DNA of 64,000 bases from Chromera velia (GCA_018398765.1 JAHBMJ010004158.1:1-64000), one strand, 5' to 3'; counted from the stretch's first letter, positions 22,457 through 34,958 are shown. Notes: generated by a model from the letters alone, not told the origin. Numbers and translations: made by a program.

Positions 22457-22869
22457 TTATCTGGCTGCCTCTTTACGCAGTTTAGCTTCCTCCCTCAAGG
22501 AAAGGCGGCGGACCTTTTTGCCAGCCTTCTTGGCCCGGTCCGTTTCAGTCTTCTTTTGTTTCTTTTTAACTTCGTATGCATCTCGTTTTTCTCTTTTTTC
22601 TGTTGACGTTGATCCCTTCTTTATTTTTATGACCTCTTTCTCTTCAACTCTCTTGACTTCTTCTTTATACTTTGTGTCCAAGTTCTTAGTCCTCGGTCTT
22701 GGCTCAGGTTTCTGGTGTCCTCTTGGAGTCTGAGCCTCAGCCTGCCATGTTTTGCTTCATGAAAGCCTTCATCGACTCGATCACCATTTGTACCGGGTCT
22801 TCGGAACCTAGCGTAGAACTTTCGGTACGGCCTGCGAGTGGTTGGGTCAGGATTTAAGACAACTTCCAT
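22457..22869 (-). pseudogene. Decayed hydrophilic ORF, possibly Gag-derived
   Basis: Three overlapping minus-strand frames read as parts of one protein after frame changes: a segment containing SEDPVQMVIESMKAFMKQNM, then TPRGHQKPEPRPRT, then a Lys/Glu-rich tail ending LREEAKLRKEAAR. The first part has the look of a Gag N-terminal helix and the tail is strongly basic. I do not recognise a specific family. Small in-frame stops and shifts suggest a decayed retroelement piece. Confidence 0.3.
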
Positions 22870-23345
22870 TACAAAGATTTTAAAAATTTAATTTAAAAAA
22901 CTATCTTTTTAAGGTGCATGTTAACACTGTTAAGGTTGTTTTAATGCGTAATTTTAATAGCACTTCGCAATTAAAGCACGTTTAATTAAATGTGAAGCGG
23001 TTTTATATTAAAATTTATTTTATTCCGAGTCTGTTTCAATTAAAAACGTACTATAGACATGCAACAACGGGTCACTTTTATTATGTGATGGTACTAGTTT
23101 TTTGATTATCATTTTCATCATTTATTAATCGGACCGTATGAATGATAATCAATATTTTTTTTTGTTCTATTTCTAATTCTTTTAAAAACACGGGCAGAAC
23201 TTGAATATTCATATCTCTAACCGTTATATCACCATATACATACAAATATTTATACATAGATTGTTAAACATCACGAGAAGTTTGTCCCACATAACAATTT
23301 AGTATTGTTTTTATTGCGACTCACTAAGCCTTTTTTATGAACAAT
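22870..23345. other. AT-rich spacer
   Basis: About 475 bp of AT-rich sequence with homopolymer tracts; no gene. Confidence 0.6.
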
Positions 23346-23648
23346 TTAATACATTGCATGATAAAAGTGTTTTAAGCGGGATAATTTGAGTAAATTTTTA
23401 TCAGAAAAGCCGTTTTTGATTCGACTTAATTTCTTTAGAAAAGCTTGATCCATGCGTAGCATACCAAATCGTATTTCTACCATATTAACTACGTCCTTTT
23501 CTCTCTTACTTGTCTGCTGAGTCAGTGCCGACAGATTGGTACTCTTTCTCTTTTGAGAAAGTTGAAGGACGGCCGTGGTGCCAATCCCATAACCCCCCCA
23601 CCAGATTTTGTTCTGTTTTGAACTCTCAATCTGCTCTAGATCTGCCAC
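23346..23648 (-). CDS. Small hypothetical ORF
   Basis: 100 codons from ATG (MADLEQIESSKQ). The middle is Ser/Thr/Lys rich and the C-terminus is basic and aliphatic (LLKLSRLKHFYHAMY). It has no motif, signal peptide or membrane segment. It lies downstream of the kinase gene on the same strand and could be an unrelated short gene, an element fragment or chance. I cannot name a function. Confidence 0.2.
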   Translation of the reverse strand: MADLEQIESSKQNKIWWGGYGIGTTAVLQLSQKRKSTNLSALTQQTSKREKDVVNMVEIRFGMLRMDQAFLKKLSRIKNGFSDKNLLKLSRLKHFYHAMY

Positions 23649-24136
23649 TCAAACAAGGAGACAGTCAGTGACTCAACATGCAATCACAGAGACAAGCTGA
23701 TTTGATACGATGGAGTATCTGCAGATTCGGCGACCGGGGGAACGCGGAGGAGGGACAAAGGGACAGGACACGGGGTTTGTCACCTTCAACCCTTCTCGGC
23801 TCGCCCGATCAGGGAGGCCAGGCCACGACGTGCCATCCAACAGCCTGCAAACAAGAAGGCAGACAGACACCTTGCTTACACACAGAGATCGAGGAGAAAA
23901 TCAAAGCCCCGGGGCGAAGTGTCGCAATCAGCCCGGCCAGCAAAATCGGTGCATCTGTCAAATGTTCTAGGACCAGACGACAGAGGTAGGATGAGACGTG
24001 AGTGGCGAGTAAAATGGAGTGACGAGAGCACGTGGGACTTTTTGAGGGACCAGAGTCTGTTTCATTGAGACTCCACAAATTTCCAGCCGGAAAACAACTT
24101 GAAGACTGCTCTTTGCGCCCAAACAGACTATGTGAG

Positions 24137-26728
24137 TCAACCGAGAGACGCACGTACGCGGAAAACACTTCCCCAAACGTTCTGACGGACGACCACCTCC
24201 TTCCTTCGAAAAACTGAGGCCCTTTCCACGACCACTCGCTGCCGTTGTTTGGTCACATGGAGCAAGCGAAGGAGCTCGCTCCGGAAGCTCCGCACAGAGC
24301 CACGAGAGGCGAAGTCCCACCTCTTCACGGGGTGTAGCATGGGGACGATGAGTGAGTCCACAAAAGCGCGCACTTCCTCTCGAATCATCTCCCTTCCTCG
24401 CATACCGATCAGAGCGTTTTGACGGAAGTCCCGATCGTCAGTGAACAGCCCGCACCCGAAGGTCTCGTTGGAAGACTGCATCTTCTCAAAGAAAGCCTCC
24501 AGGCGCTCTCTGACACTCTTCATCCCCGCCAACGCCTGCATCACACTGGTCCAAGCGGAAGACGGGGACGCAGCCGCTGCAGCTTCACCACTCACCCCCC
24601 TCTCGCCCAAGGCTGCAGCGACACACATCTGTGCATTGAAGAAACCCTCCCCGTCTCCAAAGAGGGCCTTCTCTACCTTAGAGGCAGACGCGTCGGCAGG
24701 GAGGTCGAGGAGTTCTGGCTGGACATCACGAGCGCACACACGCAGCAGGTCTTGTTGCCACTCCAGAAGGTCTCTGAAGTCCAGTCCCCATCTCTCACCC
24801 TCACCCTCGCCCTCCCTGTTGTCATCACTGAACAGTCGGCACCAAACGAGCGCAGCCAGAGGGGCTGACGTTCTGGAATTCGGGATCAGATCCCATGCAG
24901 GGAAACTGCATGCAGGCAGGCGTGAACGGGCACACACAGAAAGGCGGAAAGAACACTTTTCAAATTTGATTCAAGCACGCAGAGACGTCGAAAAAAACAT
25001 GACTTGCATGTATGCTCTGCCCAGAAGGGACCAACTTTGAAGTTGTACGTTCAGGAAACTCAAACAGTTTGGCGCTCAAACTGCAAGTCCGAAGTCTGGC
25101 TTGAAAGAAAAACTTTTCTGCAGACGTGAATATAGATAGCTATTTTCGGTTCATGCATGGGTCTGGTCCATCAATACTCTACGGTTTTGTGCAGCTCATA
25201 CTGAGAGAGTAACGGACTGACATCAAGCAGCTTTTCTCCAAACAGCGACCAGAACAGGTTGACACCGAGAAAGAAGAGATCTTCATCTGCGGAGTTCGCA
25301 AGAGCTGCAAAAAGAGTCAAGAGGACAATTCACATGAAGGGATATGCGGACTGATCAGCCCTAAGAGATATACGGGACAGGCTAGCAAACATGCAAGCAA
25401 GCAGGCATTCTTTCTGCTTAACGAAGCAAGATTCTCAGGCACACACGCAGCTAGGTGCTCAGTCGGTCAGTACGCCGGTCTGCAAGTGAAGCTGTGCGTA
25501 GGTCAGTCAGTCTGTCAGGTCAAACGCATTTGATTCGGGAAGGCAAATTTGCATCCGTCTATCGATTGATGTGCTTCATCTGAGCATGCCGCTTTGTAGA
25601 GGATCATTTTCGTCACAAAAGAAGCAAGTAAGTAAGCAAGATAGATCGACAAGGACACGCCATCTCGGACTGACCCCCCCATCCTTCCAGTGGACGAGCC
25701 CCCGCATACGTCAACGAAAATCCCCGTGCTCTCCAGGGCTCCCTTCGAGACGGAGAAAGATGCTGAGCCCGTCCAAGATCCAATACCCGCACTTGAACGT
25801 CGACATCCGCTTCCAGCTCTGCAGGGACCGTCACTGAGAGAAACTCTCGTCGGTCTCCCTCAGGCAGTTCGCTGATCAGTTCTTGTGCGTCCTCAGGCCA
25901 CTCTCCCTTATCTGTTGGTATGTACTCAAACTTTCCGACCTGGCGCCTTTTCTCTGCCCCCTCCTCACATCCTTCCACTGCAGCCTCTTCCAGCTTCCCT
26001 GCTTCTACCTTTCCACACCCTCGGGTTTTGTCACTGCTACCATCGGCCACCATCTCAACACCGTCTCCTGAGACCACAGTGCCTTCACCTCCCACCCCAA
26101 CCACTCCGGTCATCTCCTGCTTTCCTTCTCTCTCACTCCCACTTCCTGCTTCCTCCCCCTCTTCTTCACTTCCTTCATCACCCTCCGACCCCGCATCTGA
26201 GGGAGGCTCTGAGATTTCTTCCTGGACGTCTTCGTACCCCTTGGGGAGGACAATCAAGATCTGTCCAGGGTTGAGGTCACCGTGAACAACCTCCCTAGAG
26301 GAGAGGAAGAGTAGGTAGGACAGCACCTTCGACGCGACACCCAGCAGAAGGGGAACATTACCGACCAGCTTCGACCTGCACGCATCCACATGGAAATAGA
26401 ACTTCAGAAGAGACGCAAGTTTCCTCTGTACTCTTTGTCAATGAGTACATAAGCGCTCTACCTGTCAGCCGAAAAGGCTGAATTAAAGAAGCAAGCATAC
26501 GGACAGGCGGACCAAAAGGACTCCTAAGCAGCAGATTTGCTGGAGGATTCTTCGCTTTAACCCCCGAGTTTCACACAGAAAGAAAGCATGAGGCGAAATG
26601 GAGAACAGAGAATTCCGCACAGAAGAAATTTTGTCGCGCCTTCCCTCTATGTGTCTTTCTTCCCTTTTCTCCCCGAAAGGCAAATTGAGACAGGGGAGCG
26701 ACAATGGAAAAAGGATGCACGAATACGT

Positions 26729-26770
<42 letters not shown>

Positions 26771-26799
26771 ACACACACAACCAGAGAGAGAGAGAGGGA

Positions 26800-26839
<40 letters not shown>

Positions 26840-29353
26840 AGAGAGAACACCAACAAACAGAGAGAAAGGAAGAGAGAAAGAGAGAAAGAGAGGGAGGTGG
26901 GCGGGAGATGCGGGGAGAGAGCCGACCTCGTGACGGCATCTCCAGAGAGAAGAATGCTTTCCAGAGAGACCCCCTTGGTAACCTCGAGAGGCAGGATATA
27001 GAGAGGGAACCGAACTTTGCCAATCGATAAGCCAACATCACCACTGCTGTCCACCCTGCAACCGGGCACCATACCCACAAACACGCCTCTCCCAACTCCG
27101 ATCACGTCTCCAACTTCCGCAAGAAACCGTGTGACAGCCGATTTCGTTGCAACTCCCTCCATACCGACCACATTTCTGCATAGGCCGACCGAATGGACAG
27201 AGAAGGAAAGACACAGTATATGCATCAAACCCCTCGTGCTGCGCTTCTCTGTGCAGACCGAAAATAAACAGAGTCGTTCCACAAATACAGCATACATGAA
27301 TGGATACAATTCATGCTCAAAACGTTCGGTCTGAATGCGTGAAGAGACTTCCTGCACGTGTGCACGTGACGCTGTCGGTCCTCCGTTTGATGACAGAGAA
27401 AACACAATGAATCGATCGAAAGGGATCTATCTCAATGCCACAAGTGAAATGAAGCGGCCAACCTCGCGAGTTCTTTGAGCTTTTTGTCCTCCGCCATCTC
27501 ATTTTGTTTGGAAGGTCCCTGGAGGGCCTGGAGAATAGAAGCCTCCTGGTCAATCGACCCCCGAAGGTAAGAAACCTTCAGCGCTGCATCTGTCTCCCTC
27601 CGTCTTTCCCCCCGAGGACGCTCCCCCCCCCGCCTCTCGCTCCAACGCCGCCAGAAGAACAACCCCCGTCGTCCCGTCTCCAAGAACGCGCTGTATCCGA
27701 ACCGGGCACTCGTGGTTTTCCTCAGTCTCTCCGATCTTCAGGGCCAGCACGCTCGCACGGGGTCGTTTGAGGCTGCAAGATAGGACAGCAGGGTGGCAAG
27801 TGGGAGGGGGAGAGAAAAGGTCGCAAAGAACAGTTCTTTGGCCCGACTTGTTGTCATCAACGTTTCCAAACTGGGGCAGCGACAGTGCTGATTTTGCAGA
27901 AAAAAAAAGATCTGATACAAGACCTCGAAGAAAGAGTCTATGCGCGCGGTGTGTTCTCATGCCGAAAAAAAGAAACGGAAAACAGCTGAATTGTTTGTGA
28001 TGCAAAGCTGGGGAAAAAACGGAAGAGAATGAACGAAAAACACCAAAAGAGGAGAGGGAGAACACAGGGTTGCAAATACGGACTGACGCACGCTTCTCGG
28101 AAGGGCTCCAGAACCATTGAGAGTCTCTCCTTCTCCGCCTCCGCACCCTTTCCTGAAGTGCTGCTGGCTGTTGAAGTTCCTTCCGTCACTCTTTGAAAGA
28201 ACTTTCTCATCATCACTCGTTGTTCTTCTGAGAGGCTCTCCTCGTCTTCGAAGAAGAGACGCCACTTTGCGACCTCACACAAGTCCCGTACGACGCTCTG
28301 TGTCTTCGCCTCCCTTTCAGCAGCAGAGCGAAACTGCCAAAGGAGAAGGCGATCTGACAGCAGACTTCCAGCGAGGCAGAGGAAGAGAAGTGTGAGAAGA
28401 TCCAGCTGCATCTCGGGAGAGAATCCGTCGGGTGGGAGGTGAACGGACTCAGTGACATTCTCTCCAGAGGCCTTTGCTACTCCCCTCTTCTCAGCATCTT
28501 CTTTCATCTCTGCACATAGACGGGCGGCAACGGCAGACGGATCAAAAGCGGCCCATTCCTCTGAAGAGACGCGCTCCTTGAGTTTTTTCAACAGAGTGCC
28601 CACGTCCTCAAAGAGCAGGGATGGAACAACTCCGACACAAAGGCAAGACACACCCGCAGAGACATTAGCAGCCCCAAATCCCCCCCTCGGTCTACTCTTG
28701 TCGCTGCGATTGCCATCGTTGCTCAAAACCAGACTGCGAATCCACTGGGCAGCCCCCTTCTCTGCAGTAGTACCTTTGAGTCGTTGCACTAAGGATAGGC
28801 GGGCACTGATGTCTGACGAAGGACGTTCCGAGGAAAACATATCGAGGTCTGCCTCAATCAGCTTTCTCGTGTCATCCAACATACTTCCTTTCTCCACTTT
28901 CTCCCTGGCTGCCTGGAGAAGTGCTCTCCTCTCTCTCTGGTGGACTCTGGCTGAAGAGTGATCCACGCGGAACACCCCCATGGCAAGTTCTTTGAGGCTG
29001 TTCCTAAAACGTCCCGGAGAGGCTTCTCCAGGGAATGCTAAAGAAACGGGAAGGGGCAGAGACACGTCCTGTCTGTCAGTTGTTGTTGTCAGAAGAGGAC
29101 GCAGGGAACCGTCCTCAAAGCACAAAAGTTCTCTCATCAGCGCTTTTGCGTTGTTTCTGAGAGAATCTTCAAAAGCCAACTGCCGCATAGAAACCGACCC
29201 TTCAGTGTTTAAAGTACTGAGAAGACAACAAGGATCTTGAAACTCGCCAAAAGTCTCCCTTGGTAGCTCTTTACCCTCTGCAAACCGAAGTGCCCGTTGG
29301 ACGGCTTTCTTCAGGACGGCTACTGTGGTGCCTCCTGGCCCTGTCCTTGGCAT
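24137..29353 (-). CDS. Protein-kinase-domain protein with divergent catalytic motifs
   Basis: Six exons: 29353-28092, 27772-27463, 27175-26927, 26375-25675, 25304-25202, 24905-24137. Apart from one frameshift in exon 2, all junction phases agree (2,2,2,1,2), giving about 1130 residues. The N-terminal ~420 residues are unassigned, with one hydrophobic stretch (about 316-338). The kinase domain shows a Gly loop (LGDGTTGVV), the beta-3 Lys (AALKV), the alpha-C Glu (DQEASIL), a catalytic loop VVHGDLNPGQIL, DLG for DFG, and an alpha-F segment (DEDLFFLGVNLFW) in the small exon 5. Asp of HRD and DFG are present, but the loop Asn is Gln. About 135 mostly acidic residues are inserted between the catalytic loop and DLG. 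The last exon ends at TGA 24137; a strong GTACGT donor near 24157 leaves a further 3' exon possible. Substrate and location are unknown. Confidence 0.8.
26733..26880. repeat. (CA)n and (GA)n microsatellites in kinase intron 3
   Basis: Plus strand (CA)n about 26730-26780 then (GA)n about 26783-26835. On the sense (minus) strand of the gene these are GT and CT runs. Overlapping low-complexity open frames here are not genes. Confidence 0.9.
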
Positions 29354-29940
29354 TTTGACCCTCCAGAAAAAGAAAAAGGACGAGCCCCTGCTGTAGTCTA
29401 CGCGAAATTTGTCTTCCGGGCAACGTCAATGGTACACTACAGCAGCGCAGCAGCAGCAGAGTTCGATCATGGTTGCAGTCTCGAGAGATTGATGCTGACA
29501 GCTGCACAAGGCTGATCTTTCAGCACTCGTCGGTCATTGTCTGACGCCGACAAAAAATCTGATGTAATCGATAAAGGTGAAGTCAACAGGGGACAGGTCG
29601 TGCACGAATGAGTTGATCCTCAGCACAGATTTGACGGGCTTCATTATTACCCATTGATGTTGCATGGTGCATATATCGATATATGATTTGATATATCACA
29701 GTGTCTATATAAGCAGAATGCTGCCTTCTGGGCCCGTATATGTTTGCACAACAGAGTGCAACACCAACATGCAGGTACGTCGCTGTGTTGCATGCATGCG
29801 CAACACATGCATGCAGCGCAACACGTTGCGAGAACTACAGCGTTGCATACAGAGCATGTGTTGTTTGGATCGCGTATCGGTGCACGCGCATCATACACAG
29901 TGGGGTCTGAGTGTTTGCAAAGGGGTCACAGCTCAATCCG
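29354..29940. other. Kinase gene upstream region
   Basis: No gene seen. It should hold the kinase promoter (minus strand). Around 29760-29835 are overlapping inverted repeats built from 'ttgcatgcatgcgcaa' and 'gcaacacgttgc'. Confidence 0.4.
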
Positions 29941-30010
29941 AGCCCTCCGTTAGCGGGTAGGGCTACCATGCCGCGTGGCGTGGGTTCGATTCCCGGTGGG
30001 GATGGAAGAG
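29941..30010 (+). ncRNA. tRNA-like Pol III box pair (SINE head or tRNA relic)
   Basis: A D-arm-like TAGC-GGGTAGG-GCTA hairpin (29951-29965) overlaps an A-box-like TAGCGGGTAGGG. A perfect B box, GGTTCGATTCC, lies at 29983-29993, about 20 bp downstream of the end of the A box. A good anticodon loop with U33 and a full T stem are missing, so it is not a functional tRNA as read. It could be the 5' head of a tRNA-derived SINE or a degenerate tRNA gene. Confidence 0.5.
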
Positions 30011-30216
30011 GTCCGCCGGCCCCGGCCCTCCTCACCTATTGATTCTTGACGTGCTCACGTACATTGGTGTACGTTCGGAAAACATATTTGGACTGCACCC
30101 GAAACACTATTGGAAATGCAGGCATATGCTCCTCTTCAAAGCTTGATTGATTACTAGCCTGATTAAGTGATCTTTAAAGCTGCCCTAGATATTTGAGCAC
30201 GTCTGTCGCACGCTTA

Positions 30217-30552
30217 TTAACGATGACAGGTCAGTCTCTCCCATTTCAAAGTCTTCGTGTTCTCTTTGTTCCTCCCCCCCAGTTCTTCTTGCCTTCCCGA
30301 TTTCTTTTGCAGGGCACCTTCGCCCCCACGCATGGATTCCCGCAGCCTTCGAAGTTTCGACAACTCGTGTTGCTCATCAAAACAGGCAGCATTATAGTTC
30401 GACATCTTGATTCGTTTGTATTCAGTCTCAAGCTGGTCCTCAGCCGTTGCGTCACCACCGTATTCCGCTGCCCGTATACAGAACTCGGGGAGCGCATTGT
30501 AAATGCAGCATTTTGCTTGGGGTACGACCCATTTGAGTGCTTGCAGGAGCAC
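30217..30552 (-). CDS. Hypothetical ORF fragment
   Basis: A 111-codon frame with protein-like composition (for example DQLETEYKRIKMSNYNAAC then a Lys/Arg/Glu-rich tail). It has no recognised domain. There is no clear start or splice context: the frame upstream (30579-30845) is a different, low-quality reading. It may be a decayed exon or Gag-like piece. Confidence 0.2.
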   Translation of the reverse strand: MLLQALKWVVPQAKCCIYNALPEFCIRAAEYGGDATAEDQLETEYKRIKMSNYNAACFDEQHELSKLRRLRESMRGGEGALQKKSGRQEELGGRNKENTKTLKWERLTCHR

Positions 30553-30845
30553 CCTTCTCTGCAGGAAAAAGCTGAAGGCTATAGCAAAGTCACTTGGTTG
30601 CAGTGAAAAAGTGTCTCTTCTCGCTGAGAGCTAGTGCTTCCGAGTCGGACCCCTGCGAGAGTCGAAAGGCGGAGTTTCTGTACTTTCGTTGGACCTTGAG
30701 ACGGGATGTGAGTTGATTGTGCCTTTGACCCTCCCTGAAGGCCCATATGAGTAGTTTCTCCTCCAGTCGGCCCGTCTACCCAGCCTCTTTGACAGGATGC
30801 ACCTGACTTTCTGCACGCTGTGAGTATTCTCTCTACGGCCTTCAT

Positions 30846-31734
30846 TTGTTTCCAACCGCCGGCCAGTCAGAACTCCCAAGCCTCAATGCTTGCGGGTCAG
30901 CCCTTGTCCCTGTTCTTTCTTCATGCCTTTTCTCCGTCCCACTGTTTCCTCGTGCATTGCCTTTGACAGCCGCGCGCACTTTCCTCCTGCAATGGCATTT
31001 CCCCTCCACGCTCTTTCAACGGTCTATCCACAAGTCATCCTTTCCTGCTGTTTTCCCTCCACCTTTATCTTGAGTCAGGCGTATGGTGTTTCTGTGTTAG
31101 GCCCCGATGTACACACGTGTCTCTGATTCCAAACGTTTCTCTCCTACCCCACTTTGCGTTGCCTCGGGGCGATTTTGCTGTGCAGCCCCTCTTCTTCAAC
31201 TTGAAGGACGTCTCCCTTTGTGTCTGTGTGTCTGTGCACGGTCAGATTGGCTTTGCTTTTTTTACATGCCCTTTGTTTTCTTTCCTTCTCCCTACTCAGG
31301 AGTTTCAGTCGCCTCCGGTCTAGTTCGGTCGCATGGCTCCCGATGGTCGAGTCCTATCAAATGTTCTACAGTACGGCTAGATAAGGCAGTTAAGACGGTC
31401 AGACAGTTGGGCAGTACGCAACCTACAGGAAGGTTTGTCAGTCATTACTTTACCTAGACGTCTTGTGCTTCTGATTCTTTCAGTTCGTTCTGAGTCTCTT
31501 TCATTTACTTTTTGCATCCATGCAAGGGCTTAATTCTGGACTTGCACATCTCAGGTTTTGTTCACTGTCGCTCGATCTGCGCGCTGACTTCGTGGGAGCG
31601 AGGCGCCGGGATAGTTCGCGTATCGGGCCGCAGGGGCCGAAGTCCGAACATCTCTCACTCCCTGCCTCTGCCTGTCTCTGTCTCTGTCTCTGTCTCTGTC
31701 TTTAATTGTCTCTGTCTCCGTCTCTGTCTTTGTC

Positions 31735-31767
<33 letters not shown>

Positions 31768-32930
31768 TCCTCTCTCTCTCTCTCTCTCTTGCTCGGAGCT
31801 CTTCAATTAGGCCTTCGAACTAAGAAGAAATTTGTTTCACTTAAGTATTCATTAATCGTTGTAAAACTGAGGAACTGCATAAGACCCGGACTGCAAGTCT
31901 TGCGCTGCAAAATTAAATTAGCAAAAGTTGAACAGCTAGTGCGACGCTTTATGCACAGTGGCACAGTACGTGTTTGTGTTTGACATTTGTAAGTGATACA
32001 TATTTGCTGAGAACTGGTATGACCAGAAACCTATAGCTAAAGTTATAAACTGTGATTAAAATATTATAAAATTCTTGTTTTTTAATTATTTTTCTTTTGT
32101 TAATAATCGTCTGTAGATTTTTTCATATTGTATTTCAAATGTTTTGGTTTTATTAATATAAGTTTTACTAAATAAGTACATAAACAATTTTTAAACTAAC
32201 TTTCCGATTATAAACAGCTAGGACGTTGAATGTTTACGGCGAGCAATTAGAATTAAGAGGAGGCTAATTTAGGGGCTAATCTACTAGTAGAGGCTATTAA
32301 ATGTTCGATTTAGATATTCATCTCATGTATAGCTTCAAAGCTTATATATATTAATGTTAGTATCCTGTTTTATCTTATACTATCACATATGTTAAACTGT
32401 GAGGGGTCGCTAGGAAGTTTGGGCTTGTGGGGCACTTAACTAGAAGTAGCATCGCTTAGCTCGGGCTGGGCCTGTATAAAAACGGCATAGCTCGCGGGCG
32501 CGCGCATATAATGACTGATTGATATGTAAGCATGCATAGTGATGCAATCAGTAGATCAAATATAAGAGTGGGTCTGATTCCAAGAGTCATCGCATGAGGT
32601 TTGACTGCGAGACTTACCGACTTCTCCCTCACAACTATGTAGGCTTTGACAAGGCATATAGTAGCGCTAGAGTACTCTCTTCCAGAAGCTACTATTACTT
32701 ATGAGCCCCGTACGCCTCTTATAGTTGGTTTAGCAGAGCTTTTGGTTACACAGGGGCAGACAGTGTGGCATAAGATGAAAGGAAGTAGATTGATGAAGAC
32801 AGATGGGCTAGCCACATGAATCACCAGGTTATGTAGAGTGTTGTGGCAGCCAGATGATTGAGAGCCTAGAAGAGATTAGACTCTTTTCAGCTTTGTTCTG
32901 TTGTTTCATTCTGTCTTAAATTTTGTGGTG
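30846..32930. other. No gene seen
   Basis: Pyrimidine-rich sequence to about 31500, then (TCTG/TCTC)n and (TTTC)n at 31670-31790, then AT-rich sequence from 31800 to 32400. One unit related to the 21.6-22.4 kb array sits at about 31226-31275. Confidence 0.5.
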
Positions 32931-33506
32931 TTCTCAAGAGAAGATGAGGAGCTAAAGAGGTCTGAGAGGTGTTTCTGCTTTCTACCACTTGTGGCGAGAG
33001 AGCAGTATGAACGGAACATTGCTGAAGAAATGGAGGAGAACTTGGAACCGAAAGCAGGGAGAATTTATTTTTTCAAATAGGGAGAAGTGAGGAGGAAGAT
33101 CGATGAGACTCAGTCTGACTTCCAACCCTGATGACGTCATGGAGCACCGGATGCTGTTACCAACTGAGAAAGTGCCCCACTGGATGAAAAGAGGTTCGAA
33201 TTCGTGGAAAAGCTAGTAGAAAAGCTGACTTTGGGTGCTAAGGGGAAGGAGCCACAAGGCAGATTCACAGAGATGGAGACTTTCAGACCGAGGAAACGTG
33301 CGAAAACGTGTTATCTATGTCTAGACTTCATAGAGTCCCCAAAACCGCCTTTCCAAATGCGTAAAAGAGCCATGTGGCACGGCGGCTGCGCTTGTATTTA
33401 TCGGCATCACCAGTGGATTCCTCTAGTGGATTCCTGGAAACCTGAAGGAACCGCTTCTGCTTTTGTTTTTGCTGTTTGTGTCTGGGTTTGGGTGTGTGTG
33501 ATTTGA
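32930..33506 (+). pseudogene. Decayed coding fragment with paired Cys
   Basis: One plus-strand frame reads discontinuously, with stops, through DEELKRSERCFCFL, a Glu-rich helix (YERNIAEEMEENLEP) and then an uninterrupted stretch with FRPRKRAKTCYLCLDF and MRKRAMWHGGC. The CYLC pair plus downstream His/Cys suggests a former zinc-binding domain, but I cannot name it. Several in-frame stops show it is not functional. Confidence 0.35.
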
Positions 33507-34591
33507 AGGGAAGGAAGGCTGGAGTAAGGGAAGAGACAGGAGGTGAGCCGGGAGTGGGTTGCAAGTGGTTGGTTGTTTTTTTATTACTATTCCTATCTTT
33601 TTAGTTGTATTTCTATGTCTGCTCTCTGTTTTTTGTGAATGTTGAAAAGGTGGAAGGAAAGATGAAGTGAAGAGGTAGATGCAGGTAGATAAAGAGATGG
33701 GAATTGCAAAGGTAGACGCAAGGAAGACATATAGAGGTGTGTGGTAGAGGTTGGTGTTGTATTATTACTTTATGGGTTGATCCTTCTGTCTCTCTGAATC
33801 TCTCTGATTGTCTTCTTTCTCCGTTTATGAAATATGAATGGGTGATAGAGATAGTCGGGGAGAAAGGAAAGAAAGAATGATGAAAGAGAGAGACGGGAGC
33901 CTTAACCAAGGCAGTGGGGTGAGGGTAAGTATGTTCTTTTTATCTGTTCTCTAATCTTTCCCTCTGTTCGTCTGGGCATAGGAGAACACTGTACAGAAAA
34001 GAAAGAGGGAAAAGAATTGAAAGGGAGACTGAGAAATGAAATAAAGAGAAAAATCAGATACTCTGCAAAGCAAAGAAGAAAAAGAAAGACAGGGGAGAAG
34101 GGTGAGCAAGGGTGAGAGGTCGACACATATGGATTTCCAATGTTTGGTTGATTTCGAGAGTGGTGCGATCTGTGTTGGGACGAACCAGTATTTGAATATG
34201 AAGTCATGCAGTTCGGGGCCCCTATGGCTGGGCCGCCGCAGCGGACTGTATAACTTCATTGAATGGTGGGTCCCCTTCAGTCGACTACCATTCATATCGA
34301 ACGTGAGAGCTTGGTCGATTGCCGGGAATGAAGGATACAAGCTCATGTATCACAAAAATACTTTTACAATTCCCTAGACAATTCCTTTCCTGGTCTGCAG
34401 TTTATTTTCCCTTAATTGTATTCTTCCTACCGGCTCTTCTCTTTGCTATCTTCCATGCTGCAAGACAGAGCTTGCTTCGACGCTTTCCTCCTTCACACAC
34501 CCATGCAATGCTTGCTGTCCGCCTCTTCCAGCAAGCAGTCTGCTGAGGCACTTTCTCCTTTAAATTCCTCGCTCAGACATCTTGCCTTTAG

Positions 34592-34634
<43 letters not shown>

Positions 34635-34916
34635 CTCGTTTTTCATTTTTCTTCAAGTGTTACAAGTACAGCACGGACTCCAACCGGATCTGACGGAAAG
34701 AGAGGGAGAACGCCTGTTTGCCACCCCAGCAACCAGTCAATAAAAGAAGTGCGTGCGTCACACAAGGCCCAGCACTTCTTGCACATGGGGCTCCAGCTCC
34801 ACACATACACCGTCTGTCTGGCAATTCAGTTGCTTGGTCTCAACTGACCTTCACTAATTTCTTTCCTTAACATGGTGCACAAAACTACAGCCAGTGTTGC
34901 GCCCAACAATCAGGAC

Positions 34917-34958
<42 letters not shown>

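Noticed and set aside
26588-27030. ORFs of THTHTHTH and RERERERE type
   Set aside because: (CA)n and (GA)n repeats in a kinase intron on the opposite strand.
29941-30010. A functional tRNA gene
   Set aside because: The D-arm and B box are good, but the anticodon loop lacks U33 and the T stem does not pair.
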